Notes: a model not told the origin generated them from the letters alone. Numbered from the stretch's first letter, positions 8,428 through 17,889 are shown. The stretch is DNA of 64,000 nucleotides from Bradyrhizobium sp. 195 (GCF_023101665.1 NZ_CP082161.1:6634001-6698000); one strand, 5' to 3'. Numbers and translations: made by a program.

Positions 8428-9762
8428 TCACCTGCTTCCGCTCGCCGCCGCATCTGGGCGGAAGCCTTCCAATGACGGCATCGGCGGCCGCATGACAATT
8501 GGCACGGCGTCGCCTGCCCGTGCGGAGGCCGCACGCCGCGAGAACACTTCGCTGAAGCTCAATGCGATGATCAGGAGGCCGGACGCCGGGCCGTAGTTCA
8601 GCACCGTGATCGTGAACAGGTTGACGACGAAGAGCAGCGTCAGCTTGTAGACGTCGGTCGCACCGAAAGTCGCCCGAAACACCATCACCATGAACGCCGC
8701 GAACGGGAGTCCGAACATCAGGTACGTGCCGATGTAGAAATTGTCGACCGGCACCCAGAAGTGGGCGAGTGGCGAGAACAGCTTTTGCGGATAGTTGAAG
8801 CAACCCGCCCCGCAGCCGGTCACCAGACCGACCGGCATAAGCTGGTTCATGTAGACGAACGGCAACTGCCAGCTGTTGTTGATGCGATCGACGATGCTGA
8901 ACAAGGTCGAATGCGGCACGGCTGCGGTGCCCGACGCAACCACGATCATGAAGAACGGAACCAGGATCGAGGCAAACGACCACAGCGCGATGGTCCGGAT
9001 CGCGGGGAAGCGCGATTTCTCCGGCAGCATTCGCACGAACACCAGCAGAACCAGATAGAGCACGAGGACGATCATGGTCGTCTTGCTCGTGGTCAGCTTG
9101 ATGGCATAGATCGCGATGGAGCCGAATATGAGGCACCACGTGGTGCTCATGCGAATAGACGTGATCGCGAACGACACCAGGATGAAGAATGCAGCCATGG
9201 TATTGTCGGCCGCAAAGCCCATGAGGCGCTGGTCGTCGCCGCCATAAGCCCACCACAACCGACCAGCCTCGCGTACGGCGCCGAAGGACTCGTATTTGTA
9301 GCCCACCCAGGGCATCAGGTAGAATTTCGTCAGGAGAACGCCGATCACGGACAGATAGAAGGTCACAGCGATGACCGATAGCAGCTTCCGGTACGAGCCA
9401 AGGCTCGAATCGCAGAAGCAGAATCCGACGAATATCGGCAACATCATCTTGAAGGACGAGATCGCAGCGTTCATCGTTCCCATAAAGAAGTAGCCGAGCA
9501 CAAGCGACAGAATGATCTGGACCAGCACCAACAGCGCCAGGGTGCTGCGATTGCGCAGGACACAATGCACGAAGAACTGGGCCAGACACAGAAGCGCAAC
9601 GCCGTCAGGCAGGTACCAGAGCGGATCCACGTGATAGATGCTGGTGTAATAGCGGATCACGCCGCCAAAGGCGTCGCGGACCAGATAGACCCCGAGCGCG
9701 ATCGCCTCGATGTTGAGGCTGATCAGCGTGATTTTGGGGCGATGCAGCGCGAGGATCGTCAT
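8428..9762 (-). CDS. Wzy-like polysaccharide polymerase / O-antigen ligase-type membrane protein
   Basis: The protein has 444 residues, eleven or twelve hydrophobic stretches, and one large hydrophilic periplasmic-type loop around residues 160-200 (FYLMPWVGYKYESFGAVREA and following). This layout is typical of Wzy polymerases and WaaL-type ligases, which share little sequence. No catalytic motif is certain. The ATG at 9762 is chosen because it lies seven bases after the preceding acyltransferase stop; an upstream in-frame start at 9819 would put nineteen residues inside that gene. Its place between acyltransferases, in a locus with flippase, co-polymerase and initiating sugar transferase, supports the polymerase role. 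An O-antigen ligase-like role is the main alternative. Confidence 0.72.
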   Translation of the reverse strand: MTILALHRPKITLISLNIEAIALGVYLVRDAFGGVIRYYTSIYHVDPLWYLPDGVALLCLAQFFVHCVLRNRSTLALLVLVQIILSLVLGYFFMGTMNAAISSFKMMLPIFVGFCFCDSSLGSYRKLLSVIAVTFYLSVIGVLLTKFYLMPWVGYKYESFGAVREAGRLWWAYGGDDQRLMGFAADNTMAAFFILVSFAITSIRMSTTWCLIFGSIAIYAIKLTTSKTTMIVLVLYLVLLVFVRMLPEKSRFPAIRTIALWSFASILVPFFMIVVASGTAAVPHSTLFSIVDRINNSWQLPFVYMNQLMPVGLVTGCGAGCFNYPQKLFSPLAHFWVPVDNFYIGTYLMFGLPFAAFMVMVFRATFGATDVYKLTLLFVVNLFTITVLNYGPASGLLIIALSFSEVFSRRAASARAGDAVPIVMRPPMPSLEGFRPDAAASGSR

Positions 9763-9769
9763 GTCCGGC

Positions 9770-10972
9770 TCAGTTCGTCTGTCGCGCAGGCGAGGCGGAG
9801 AAACCGGACCGGTCTCCAAGGACGTTCCGCATCAGCCTGCCGCCGGGAATTTCGACATAGCGATAGGTGAAGTGGGACACCGCCAGCACGGCGGTCAATG
9901 AGACCACGAGATTCAGCGTGGCCGGCAGACCAGCGAAGACCGAATCGAGAGCGGCGATCCGCCCCGCCCCGAGCGCCCGCACGAAATATTCGGCCAGGAG
10001 CACCACGAGCGCGTGCACCATATAGATCGAGTAGGAACGTTTCCCGAGCCAGACCAGCGGCTTGGCCACCAGCATCCGCGGCACCAGCAGCGCATCGGGA
10101 AAAGCCAGTAAACTGCCGAGGAAGATCGCGAACGTCACGGGCGCGAGGAAGGTTGACGCAGGACTGGTCTCCGCCAGGGACACCAGGACGATGCTGGCTA
10201 TCATGGCGACGAATTGCAGCACTCCCTGCACGGCTGGGCCCGGCTTGGCCGGCAGGCGATCAACGATCCTGACCGTCAGCACCCCCAGAAAAAAGCTCAC
10301 GAAGCAGCGCACGATGCCGAAGTCGGTCTGAAGCCCGAGGCTCCTCTTGTCGAGCACGAAGATGATGAAGACCAGACTTCCGACCGCAAGCGCGCCGCAA
10401 AGGACGTAAAACCACAACAGGGAACGCATGCGCTGGGCAAAGAGGACGATCAGGCCGAACACGAGATAGGTGTAGAACTCGACACTGATGCTCCAGCTCG
10501 GCGCGTTCCAGCTGAGATAGTCGATAAACCCCATCGAATGCAGCAGCAGGACGTTGAGAACGAAGGAATAGGCATTGTTCACTTCGAACGCCGCCGGCGC
10601 GGCCACAACGACACCCGCCATGACCAGACTGATTCGCAGGAGGCGAAACAACAGATTTGCCATCAGCATGACGATGTGCAGCGGATAGACCCGCGCCAGG
10701 CGCCGCACCATGAACTCGCGCAGCGAGAAACGCCCGAAGTCGCTCTCGACGTAGCTGAGCGACATGACGATCCCGCTGAGAACAAAGAACAGATCGACCA
10801 GCAGCCAGGAGCTCCTGAAGAACGAGCAGTTGATCCACGCATTGTGCGGGAACGCCGCGAGGAACGTCGGCATCAGCAGGAGATGGTGAATCACCACCGA
10901 TGTCGCGGCGATACCCCGGATGCTGTCGAGCGCCAGGACATGCGCCTTCTCACGATGAACCAACTCCGTCAC
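9770..10972 (-). CDS. Acyltransferase family 3 membrane protein, first gene of the operon
   Basis: The 400-residue polytopic protein shows Acyl_transf_3 motifs: LALDSIRGIAATSVVIHHLL, LLVDLFFVLSGIVMSLSYV, FMVRRLARVYPLHI, WNAPSWSISVEFYTYLVF and GKRSYSIYMVHALVVL. Its pattern NAPSWSISVEF matches the acyltransferase at 831 (NSPSWSISAEF), so these two are closer to each other than to the other two copies. It starts with GTG at 10972, with GGGA about nine bases before. It leads a compact minus-strand operon (gaps of 7 and 9 bases, then a 3-base overlap) with a Wzy-like protein and two further acyltransferases. The likely role is O-acylation of the polysaccharide made by this block. Confidence 0.88.
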   Translation of the reverse strand: MTELVHREKAHVLALDSIRGIAATSVVIHHLLLMPTFLAAFPHNAWINCSFFRSSWLLVDLFFVLSGIVMSLSYVESDFGRFSLREFMVRRLARVYPLHIVMLMANLLFRLLRISLVMAGVVVAAPAAFEVNNAYSFVLNVLLLHSMGFIDYLSWNAPSWSISVEFYTYLVFGLIVLFAQRMRSLLWFYVLCGALAVGSLVFIIFVLDKRSLGLQTDFGIVRCFVSFFLGVLTVRIVDRLPAKPGPAVQGVLQFVAMIASIVLVSLAETSPASTFLAPVTFAIFLGSLLAFPDALLVPRMLVAKPLVWLGKRSYSIYMVHALVVLLAEYFVRALGAGRIAALDSVFAGLPATLNLVVSLTAVLAVSHFTYRYVEIPGGRLMRNVLGDRSGFSASPARQTN

Positions 10973-11567
10973 ATCAACATTCCCAACTATTGCACCGCAG
11001 CAGTGTGTATCAGGACTTGGCGCGTGTTCAATCTCTGCGATTGCGGACTCGCATTCGACGCATGACGATCGACGATAATTTCAAGGCTCGCAGTTCATTC
11101 GGACATGCGAGCGTCAAGTTCACGCCACTTTTTGCCTGAGACCGCCGTCGCGTCGGCGCGCAAATCAAATCAAGCGATGATGATCGCGAGTATTTGCGCG
11201 TAAAGTTTGCGCGAAATTCGGCGCTGCTGCGATTAAGACAACCGCGATCTTCGCATGCTGATGTCCCGCTGATAATTTTTCGCGGGCGGGAACTAATGAG
11301 CAGCTGATGACTTGTGTCGGTTTTGCGACGGTCGCTTGCGACGCCTCACCGCAAACGCCTCTTATGTTTTCAAGTTGCAACATTCCTAGGCGCGAGCATG
11401 CCGATCTCGCATGCATTGCATATCCTCATTTTGCAACCGATCGAAAATCAGGCAATGCATACGTCATCGCCGCCGACACACTCTGCTTTTGCGTCGCACA
11501 AAAATTGACACAGTTACCTGCCAAGTTTCACCTGTTCTCCTATTGCAACAGGGAGGAAGGGACACGG
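10973..11567. other. Divergent intergenic region, no gene seen
   Basis: About 600 bases separate the minus-strand acyltransferase operon from the plus-strand exported protein/Wzc unit, so promoters for both should lie here. No convincing coding frame was found. The stretch has a direct repeat of TTTGCGCG (entered separately) and several AT-rich patches with TTTTGC and GCGAAATT words like those before the sugar transferase at 16544. Confidence 0.6.
11193..11213. promoter_or_regulatory. Direct repeat TTTGCGCG-N5-TTTGCGCG, possible operator
   Basis: Two perfect copies of TTTGCGCG (11193-11200 and 11206-11213) lie 13 bases apart in the divergent spacer of the polysaccharide genes. The same TTTGCG word forms a palindrome upstream of the sugar transferase (16655-16669). 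A regulator site is inferred from repetition only. Confidence 0.3.
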
Positions 11568-12134
11568 ATGGGCTGCGGACTAACACGTCGTCATGCAATG
11601 ACACGATGGCTACCGATCGTCTTGGCAGCTTCTGCCTTGATCGTGTCGAGCATCGATGCTTGCCGCGCTCAGTGCGTCGAATTTTCGGATCGCGCCTCGC
11701 AGCTCGAGCTCGACACGTTCGTGAAATCGCCCTCCTCGCTTCTGGAGCGGCTCCGCAATGACAAGGAGAAGCTGAGATTTCGGCTCGCCACCTACATCGC
11801 CACGAACCCGTCGGTGTTGCCGTCCGTGCAGACACTCATCTCCGGCTCGGCTTCGGCCGATCGTTCCGCCATCGGCGCCGCGCTGAGGATTGCGGAAGGA
11901 CGGTGCACGTCTACGAAGCCGGACGCCGCGCGCAAGATCAGGGATTTCGCGCAACGGATCGGTGATCTCAACGTGCAAGCGGGCTATTCCGCCGCAGGTG
12001 AGGACGCCTCGGGCGCCCAGGCTCAATCGCAAAACAAGAGTCTGGCGCAACCGTCCCGAGGCGGGGCCCTGCTCGACGGCGAATTTAAAACCAAGCTGGC
12101 CAACCCCTTCAAGCCCGTCCCCCTTCCGAACTGA
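11568..12134 (+). CDS. Small exported protein of unknown function in the polysaccharide locus
   Basis: The 188-residue protein has an N-terminal signal peptide: basic start, hydrophobic WLPIVLAASALIVSSI, likely cut near CRAQ. The rest is a mostly helical, charged domain containing two cysteines (CVEF and RCTS), followed by a Gln/Ser-rich stretch and a C-terminal FKTKLANPFKPVPLPN. The ATG at 11568 is chosen because GGGAGGAAGG sits just upstream; longer frames to 11307 lack a signal peptide. It lies 32 bases before the Wzc-like gene and is probably co-transcribed with it. The family is not recognised. A periplasmic helper of polysaccharide export is a guess from position. Confidence 0.75.
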   Translation: MGCGLTRRHAMTRWLPIVLAASALIVSSIDACRAQCVEFSDRASQLELDTFVKSPSSLLERLRNDKEKLRFRLATYIATNPSVLPSVQTLISGSASADRSAIGAALRIAEGRCTSTKPDAARKIRDFAQRIGDLNVQAGYSAAGEDASGAQAQSQNKSLAQPSRGGALLDGEFKTKLANPFKPVPLPN

Positions 12135-12166
12135 TCAGCGATCGTCAAAAGGCAGCGAATTAGCAA

Positions 12167-14398
12167 ATGTACCAGCCTAGAGAACATTTCCAGTCGGGAC
12201 ACCGATTCGGCATCGAATTCGGCGGAGCAGTCCTCAGCTTCGAGCGCGTGGCCGACGTCCTGCGCCGGCAGTGGCCGATCATCGCGGCGTGCACCGGGGC
12301 TTCTCTGGCTCTGGTGATGATCTACCTGGTCATGGCGCAACCGATGTTCACGGCGAATGCCCGCATCATGATGGATACGCGTCAGGCGCAGGTGCTGGAC
12401 AAGGACAGCAACGCCAACAGTGCCCTCATCGACACCGGCTACGTCGATAGCCAAGTCGAGGTCATCAATTCGGACGACCTGATTCTCTCGGTCGTCCGTC
12501 GCCTGAAGCTGACGGACGATCCCGAATTCAACGGCTCCAATCCGGGCCTGCTGTCCGTTGTCCTCGGCAAGGTCATGTCGCTGTTTAGCTCCGGCGAACC
12601 GGCGTCCCAGGAGCGGCTCGAGCATGCCGTGGTCGAGGCGGTTCAGAAGAACTTGAGAACGGAACGCGTTCTGACGACGTATGTCTTGTCGATGAACTAT
12701 CGCGCACGGAGCCCCGACAAGGCCGCCAAGATCGTCAACGCCATCGCCAATGCCTACCTTGTCGGCGCCCTGGAGGCCAAATATCAGTCCACCAAGCGGG
12801 CAACCGAATGGCTTCAGCAGCGCAGCATCGAGCTCAGCGAGCAGGCAACGGCCAGCGACCGCGCCGTGCAAACCTTCAAGGCCGAGCACAACATCGTCGG
12901 AACCAGCCGCGGCCTGATGTCCGAGCAGCAATTGTCGGACCTGAACACGCAGCTGGTTCAAGCGCGAGCGGCGACGGCCGAAGCCAAGGCTCGTCTCGAC
13001 CGGATCAACGCGATCTCCGATCAGGATGTTGCGCAATCAACCGTGACGGACGCTCTTAACAACTCGGTCATCACCCGCCTGCGCGCCCAATATCTCGACC
13101 TTCAGGCCCAATATGCGGATTGGTCGCGACGCTATGGCAAGCAGCATCTTGCGGCGGTCAATCTGGCCAACAAGATGGAGGAGCTGCGCAAGAACATCGC
13201 CGACGAGCTGCATCGGATCGGAGATGCCTATCGCAGCGACTATGAGATCGCAAAGAGCCGGGAGGCATCGCTCGAGAAAAGCGTGAAGGAGCTCGTCGCC
13301 CAGGCCGGCGATAGCGGCCAGGCCGCGGTCAAGCTGCGCGATCTCGAAAGCGCCGCCGACACCTATCGCAACCTCTACAACAACTTCCTCGAGAAGCTGC
13401 AAAGCGCGACGCAGAATCAGAGCTTTCCGCTCAGCGAGTCACGCCTCATCAGCACCGCCACCAAGCCGGATCGCAAGAGCTCGCCGCGTACGGTCCTGGC
13501 GCTCGTCGGTGGCCTGGTCGGTGGCCTGTGCCTCGGCTTCGGCGTCGCATTTGGGCGTGAGCTGCTCAGCGACGTCTTGCGGACCCCGGCCGAGGTCGAG
13601 GATGAGCTCGGCGTGAAGTGCCTTGGAGTGCTGCCGGACATTCGTCCGCCGACGACGACTGGCGCGTTGCTTTCGACGTCAGCCAAGACAGCCTCACCCG
13701 ATCTGTCCCGCTACGTCGTCGATCATCCATTCTCGCGGTTCGCCGAGACGTTGCGCAACATCAAGGTGTCGATTGATGTTGCGCGCCTGACCCGCGAGAT
13801 CAAGGTGATCGGCATCGTGTCTTCGCTTCCCAAGGAAGGAAAGACGACGGTGGCGGCCAACTTCGCACAGTTGATCGCCCTCACCGGGCATCGCACGGTC
13901 CTGATCGACGGCGATCTGCACACGCGCTCGCTGACCCGAGAGCTCGCACCCAACGCCAAGAGCGGCCTGGTGGAGGCCCTCGCCGACCCCGCGAGCCTCG
14001 GCTACCATGTGCAGCGAAGCAAGGAGACGGGACTGGATTTCCTGCCGTCCGTCGTGGCGTCCCGCATGGTCAATTCGGCCGACGTCATCGGATCGAAGGC
14101 GATGGCCGAACTGCTCAAGGTGCTGCGAGAGCACTATGAATACATCGTGATCGATCTTGCCCCGGTGATGCCGGTGGCGGACTCCAAGGCCGTCAGCCTC
14201 CTGATCGACGCCATGGTCTACGTGATCGAATGGGGACAGACGACGCGAAGTGCTCTTCAGGAGTCGGTTTCCGGGTCGGAAGTGCTCCAGAAGAAGCTGC
14301 TCGGCGCCGTGCTCAACCGCGCCAACCCGAAGATGCTCAAGCGCATCGAGGCGTACAAGGGCAAGCACCACAACAGCTACTACGTCGAGCATGCCTAG
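12167..14398 (+). CDS. Wzc/ExoP-type polysaccharide co-polymerase with BY-kinase domain
   Basis: The 743-residue inner-membrane protein has the classical layout. There is an N-terminal Wzz domain (first membrane helix near residues 40-60, IIAACTGASLALVMIYLVMA), a long periplasmic coiled-coil region, and a second helix near residue 450 (VLALVGGLVGGLCLGFGVAF). The cytoplasmic bacterial tyrosine kinase follows. Its motifs are visible: Walker A SSLPKEGKTT (about 552-561), Walker A' VLIDGDL (about 578) and Walker B VIDLAP (about 662). The C-terminus carries three tyrosines (AYKGKHHNSYYVEHA), a short version of the autophosphorylation cluster. The protein is expected to control chain length and to link polymerisation to export. 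A strong terminator follows the stop. Confidence 0.93.
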   Translation: MYQPREHFQSGHRFGIEFGGAVLSFERVADVLRRQWPIIAACTGASLALVMIYLVMAQPMFTANARIMMDTRQAQVLDKDSNANSALIDTGYVDSQVEVINSDDLILSVVRRLKLTDDPEFNGSNPGLLSVVLGKVMSLFSSGEPASQERLEHAVVEAVQKNLRTERVLTTYVLSMNYRARSPDKAAKIVNAIANAYLVGALEAKYQSTKRATEWLQQRSIELSEQATASDRAVQTFKAEHNIVGTSRGLMSEQQLSDLNTQLVQARAATAEAKARLDRINAISDQDVAQSTVTDALNNSVITRLRAQYLDLQAQYADWSRRYGKQHLAAVNLANKMEELRKNIADELHRIGDAYRSDYEIAKSREASLEKSVKELVAQAGDSGQAAVKLRDLESAADTYRNLYNNFLEKLQSATQNQSFPLSESRLISTATKPDRKSSPRTVLALVGGLVGGLCLGFGVAFGRELLSDVLRTPAEVEDELGVKCLGVLPDIRPPTTTGALLSTSAKTASPDLSRYVVDHPFSRFAETLRNIKVSIDVARLTREIKVIGIVSSLPKEGKTTVAANFAQLIALTGHRTVLIDGDLHTRSLTRELAPNAKSGLVEALADPASLGYHVQRSKETGLDFLPSVVASRMVNSADVIGSKAMAELLKVLREHYEYIVIDLAPVMPVADSKAVSLLIDAMVYVIEWGQTTRSALQESVSGSEVLQKKLLGAVLNRANPKMLKRIEAYKGKHHNSYYVEHA

Positions 14399-14433
14399 GC
14401 GGCGCCGCGCTCAGCCGAACCGTAACGACCTCG

Positions 14434-14465
14434 GGCCCGCTGCCATATTGGCAGCGGGCCTTTTT
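14434..14465 (+). terminator. Rho-independent terminator after the Wzc-like gene
   Basis: A perfect 12-bp stem (14434-14445 with 14449-14460) has a TAT loop and is followed directly by TTTTT. It lies 35 bases after the stop and closes the exported-protein/Wzc unit. Confidence 0.92.
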
Positions 14466-14786
14466 CGCGTCTTGCGGAACTGTAGCTGGAAGGCGATCGA
14501 ATGCGCCTTTGCGCACGGCGCGAGGATTGCGCCAAGCCCACCGGACTGCTCAGGCCTCCGTATTCGCCCGGAATCCACAACTTGCAGCTATTGCTCTAGC
14601 CAAAAGCAAGGATTGACGAAGGCGGTGGTCGCTAGGACAGTGCGCCAATTGGCAATCATCTCCCGATAAGACGAGACAATCCGGTCCTTGATGCTTCAAA
14701 ATGCCGAAACTTTGGGCATCTTTCTTTCTGGGTTCCCTGAGGCTAACCTCGGCTCATATTTGTAGTTCTTTTCCGGTGGGCTCGGA

Positions 14787-15074
14787 ATGCTGATCGTCCT
14801 GACGATTTTGACTATTTGGGTTCTGCTCAACATCCTGTTCGTGTTGATCGTGGTTCCCCCGCGCAAGCCGCGTCGGCAGCCGATGGCGACGACGCTATCG
14901 CCGGCCCCTGTCGACCCCAGCCAACGAGACCTCGAGCAGGACGAACCCTTCTCGATCCGTCATGTCATCGTCTCGGTAGCGATGGGGGCATTCTTCGTGC
15001 TGGTGCCGCCGTTGCTCGCCCTGCGCGATGCGATCATGCGGCTCTTCGGCAGGTCGTCGCGGGATGGAACCTGA
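14787..15074 (+). CDS. Small two-helix membrane protein, unknown
   Basis: The 95-residue protein has one hydrophobic segment at residues 1-23 (MLIVLTILTIWVLLNILFVL) ending at a PPRKPRRQP basic turn. A second lies at about residues 58-82 (HVIVSVAMGAFFVLVPPLLA). The two are joined by a Pro/Glu-rich cytoplasmic-type loop. GGTGGG lies about eleven bases before the ATG. It is convergent with the sugar transferase and separated from Wzc by a terminator, so it is its own unit. The family is not recognised. The 388-base gap before it holds the terminator and probably its promoter but no other gene. Confidence 0.65.
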   Translation: MLIVLTILTIWVLLNILFVLIVVPPRKPRRQPMATTLSPAPVDPSQRDLEQDEPFSIRHVIVSVAMGAFFVLVPPLLALRDAIMRLFGRSSRDGT

Positions 15075-15116
15075 TCCCTCGAGCCTGTGGCTCCAGAAGA
15101 CCGGGAAGTCGAGCGG

Positions 15117-16544
15117 CTAGTACGCCTCCTGGAACATCACTGCGGATGCGGTGCGGGCCATGATCTTCAGATCGAGCCAGATACTCCAGTTGCTGACGTA
15201 CCAGACGTCGTACTCGACCCTCTTCTCCATCAGGTCGATTGTCGGCGTTTCCCCTCTGAACCCGTTCACCTGCGCCCAGCCCGTCAGGCCCGGCTTCATG
15301 TGGTGCCGGTAGACGTATTTGCTGATGAGCTCGTCATAGTAATTGTCATGTGCCAGCGCGTGCGGACGCGGGCCAACCAGTGACATATCCCCGCGCAGCA
15401 CATTCCAGAGCTGCGGCAGCTCGTCGATGCTGGTCATGCGAAGGAATCGTCCGATCTTGGTGACCCGGGCATCCCTCTTGGTTGCCTGCGTAACTGTCTC
15501 GCCGTTCTCACTGACGGTCATGGTTCGGAACTTCCAGATCTCGAACGGCCTGCCGTTAAAGCCGCGCCGCGACTGCCGGAAGATGACGTTCCCCGGGGAG
15601 TCCAGCTTGATCAGCACGGCGACGGTCAGCAGCAGCGGCGTCAGCATCACCAGTGCAAACAGGGCCACGCCAACGTCGAGACAGCGCTTTTGCAACCGCT
15701 CGAAAATGTTGAGAGGCGGCCGCTGGATTTCAACCGCGACGGTTCCACTGACCGGCAGGAAGGGACGGGCCACCAGATCAGCGACTGGATCATCCGGCAG
15801 CAGGCGTATGGGCTGTGGGACGGCGCGCAAATGGTGTCCCAGCTTGCGGAGCATCGGCAATTCGTTCCAGTCGATCGCAAGCAGATATTCGTCGACATCA
15901 GCCGAGCGCGATTGCCGGATCACGTCGCGAATCTGCCGCTCCCATTGGCCGTCATCCCGATCGGCGCCGAGCACGAAATGGCGCGTGACATCGAAGCCAT
16001 TCCTTCGCAGGTCCTTGAAGCGGCTCGAGGTGAAATCGAGCGGCTTGAGGCTGAGCAGGATCACCTTGCGATCGACCAGCCGGCTTCTCGCAAAACTCGT
16101 GCCGAACACCGCCTGCCAAGCGAAGCGGAGACTGATCAAGCCAAGTCCGCCGATCACGGCGAACACGATGACGGTGCCACGGGAGAGATTGTCCGTCGAT
16201 TTCAGCAAGAAGGCCGCAACGGCGAGGATCGTCAGTGACGTCAGCCAGATAAGCACCGCCTTTCGCAGCTGCCAGACGATATTGAGCAGACGGTGCGTGG
16301 CGTAGACGTCCCGGAAATAGGCGACCGCGACGAACACCACGCCGACAAACAACCCAGCGCCTACCGAAGCGCCATCGGGCGAAGCGACCGCGGCGCCGTA
16401 TAGCGAGGCACCGGCGGCATAGCTCAACAAGATCAGCAGAAAGTCGGCAGCCATGACGACGATCTGAAATGGCCTCTGAAGAGAGCTGCCGCGCGTCGAT
16501 GACAGCGCGTGGGCGTTTTCAGAACCATAAGTTGCAACAGCCAT
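15117..16544 (-). CDS. Polyprenyl-phosphate sugar phosphotransferase (first copy)
   Basis: The 475-residue protein has four or five N-terminal membrane helices, a CoA-binding-like middle and a C-terminal bacterial sugar transferase domain. The catalytic motifs are clear: IWKFRTM, RMTSIDELPQLWNVLRGDMS and LVGPRP, then GLTGWAQVNGFRGE. The family (WbaP, WcaJ, ExoY) transfers sugar-1-phosphate from a UDP-sugar to undecaprenyl phosphate and so starts repeat-unit synthesis. The ATG at 16544 is chosen for its GAGGT ribosome binding site and its match to family N-termini; the open frame extends 63 residues further upstream without homology. A paralog of the same length class lies at 59567, which suggests two assembly lines. 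Confidence 0.92.
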   Translation of the reverse strand: MAVATYGSENAHALSSTRGSSLQRPFQIVVMAADFLLILLSYAAGASLYGAAVASPDGASVGAGLFVGVVFVAVAYFRDVYATHRLLNIVWQLRKAVLIWLTSLTILAVAAFLLKSTDNLSRGTVIVFAVIGGLGLISLRFAWQAVFGTSFARSRLVDRKVILLSLKPLDFTSSRFKDLRRNGFDVTRHFVLGADRDDGQWERQIRDVIRQSRSADVDEYLLAIDWNELPMLRKLGHHLRAVPQPIRLLPDDPVADLVARPFLPVSGTVAVEIQRPPLNIFERLQKRCLDVGVALFALVMLTPLLLTVAVLIKLDSPGNVIFRQSRRGFNGRPFEIWKFRTMTVSENGETVTQATKRDARVTKIGRFLRMTSIDELPQLWNVLRGDMSLVGPRPHALAHDNYYDELISKYVYRHHMKPGLTGWAQVNGFRGETPTIDLMEKRVEYDVWYVSNWSIWLDLKIMARTASAVMFQEAY

Positions 16545-17151
16545 TCGTACCTCTATCAATCGAGAGAGTGTCTGACGCTCATCGTGATGCTGAAGACTCG
16601 TCAATTCCCCGCGCGGAAAGTGTTGGTTGATCGCAGCGAGATTGTGGCGCTGCACGCAAAACTTTTGCGGCGCAAGGATCATGCGCGATGTTGAAATGCG
16701 CAGCGAAATTCGACGCGCTGAAAAAGTCGTCACAGTGATGACATATGAGCGAACGCGTTGCCCTATTTTGAATCAAGTTCCACGTGCAACGCGATGACTT
16801 GTCGTCGCGCGAACGACTCGTCGCTCATCTTTCGAGCGATGAAATGCGCCAATGAAGCAAAATGAATCAGTTGCGAGAATTTCGACGGATTTCTATCTGG
16901 GCGTGCGTCGCAAGAATCGCCCCAGGCATGCAACTTTGCCGCGCTCTCGCGTTTAGCGATGCATTTGTGCGGACCGCTCGTTCGCGCTGTCCGTCGACAA
17001 CAAGGTCGGCAAAAAATGCCGCCCTTCTTTTGGCGTGATCGCGCTGGAGAACAAGGACGCTCCCTCACCGAATTCACGTTGTTCGCGTTGGATGCTCTCC
17101 GGTGCCGGCGACTTGGGGAAATTTTTTCGACGACCCGATCGATTGAGCCCC
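16545..17151. other. Divergent intergenic region, no gene seen
   Basis: About 600 bases lie between the sugar transferase (minus) and the phosphoesterase (plus). I see no convincing coding frame. The stretch is relatively AT-rich and contains the 15-base palindrome at 16655-16669 and repeated GCGAAATTCGACG-like words, so it probably carries the promoters of both genes. Confidence 0.55.
16655..16669. promoter_or_regulatory. Palindrome CGCAAAACTTTTGCG, possible operator
   Basis: A perfect 7-bp inverted repeat around a single central C lies 111 bases upstream of the sugar transferase start. It shares the TTTGCG word with the direct repeat at 11193-11213. The regulator is unknown. Confidence 0.3.
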
Positions 17152-17889
17152 ATGATATCTCTCGCCCGACCACGCTCGCCCACCCCCAAGCCGCAATTGC
17201 CGGAGGGAGTTCGCATCTATGCGATCTCCGATATTCACGGATGCGCCCATCTGCTCCAGCCCATGCTGCGGGTGATCGACGCCGACGTTGCCCGCAGCCG
17301 GCCGCGCTATGCGATCGAGGTCTTCATGGGTGACTACATCGATCGCGGCCCGGATACGCGCGCCACTCTCGACGTCCTGGTCGAACGGAGCCGCCGGGGC
17401 AACGCAGTTTTCCTCAAGGGAAACCACGAGGCATTTCTGGTGAGGGTGTTCGAAGATCCTTCGCTGTTCGAGGATTGGATTGCGGTCGGCGGGACCCAGA
17501 CGTTGATGTCCTACGGGCTCGCCCCACCGGACCTAAAGCGCGACGAGCCGGCATCGATATTGCGCGATTTGATTCGGGCAATGCCCACCGAACATCTGGA
17601 ATTCCTGGACAATTTGCGGCTGAGCTTCAGTTGTGGCGACTTCTTCTTCGTTCACGCCGGCGTTCGCCCGGGCGTTCCGCTGGCCGAGCAGACGGAGCGC
17701 GATCTGCTCTGGATTCGCGAAGAGTTCCTGCGGAGCGAGGAACAGTTCGGCAAGTATGTCGTGCACGGACATACGCCGGTCCGCAGTGCCGAATTCCTGG
17801 CGAACCGCGTCAACATCGACACCGGCGCCTATGCGACCGGCAACCTCACCCTGATGAGCATCCAGGGCAGCCGCATGCTCGCGGTGTGA
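17152..17889 (+). CDS. Calcineurin-like metallophosphoesterase / Ser-Thr protein phosphatase family
   Basis: The 245-residue protein holds the full set of PPP-type metal ligands in order: YAISDIHG, FMGDYIDRGPD, FLKGNHE, FVHAGV and VVHGHTP. This is the layout of bacterial PrpA/PrpB-type phosphatases and of ApaH-like diadenosine tetraphosphatases, which cannot be told apart here. It should be a soluble cytoplasmic enzyme with two metal ions. The start at 17152 (MISLARPRSP) is preferred over a GTG at 17035, but no clear ribosome binding site was seen for either. Its closeness to the BY-kinase locus makes dephosphorylation of polysaccharide regulators possible, but that is only positional. Confidence 0.85.
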   Translation: MISLARPRSPTPKPQLPEGVRIYAISDIHGCAHLLQPMLRVIDADVARSRPRYAIEVFMGDYIDRGPDTRATLDVLVERSRRGNAVFLKGNHEAFLVRVFEDPSLFEDWIAVGGTQTLMSYGLAPPDLKRDEPASILRDLIRAMPTEHLEFLDNLRLSFSCGDFFFVHAGVRPGVPLAEQTERDLLWIREEFLRSEEQFGKYVVHGHTPVRSAEFLANRVNIDTGAYATGNLTLMSIQGSRMLAV

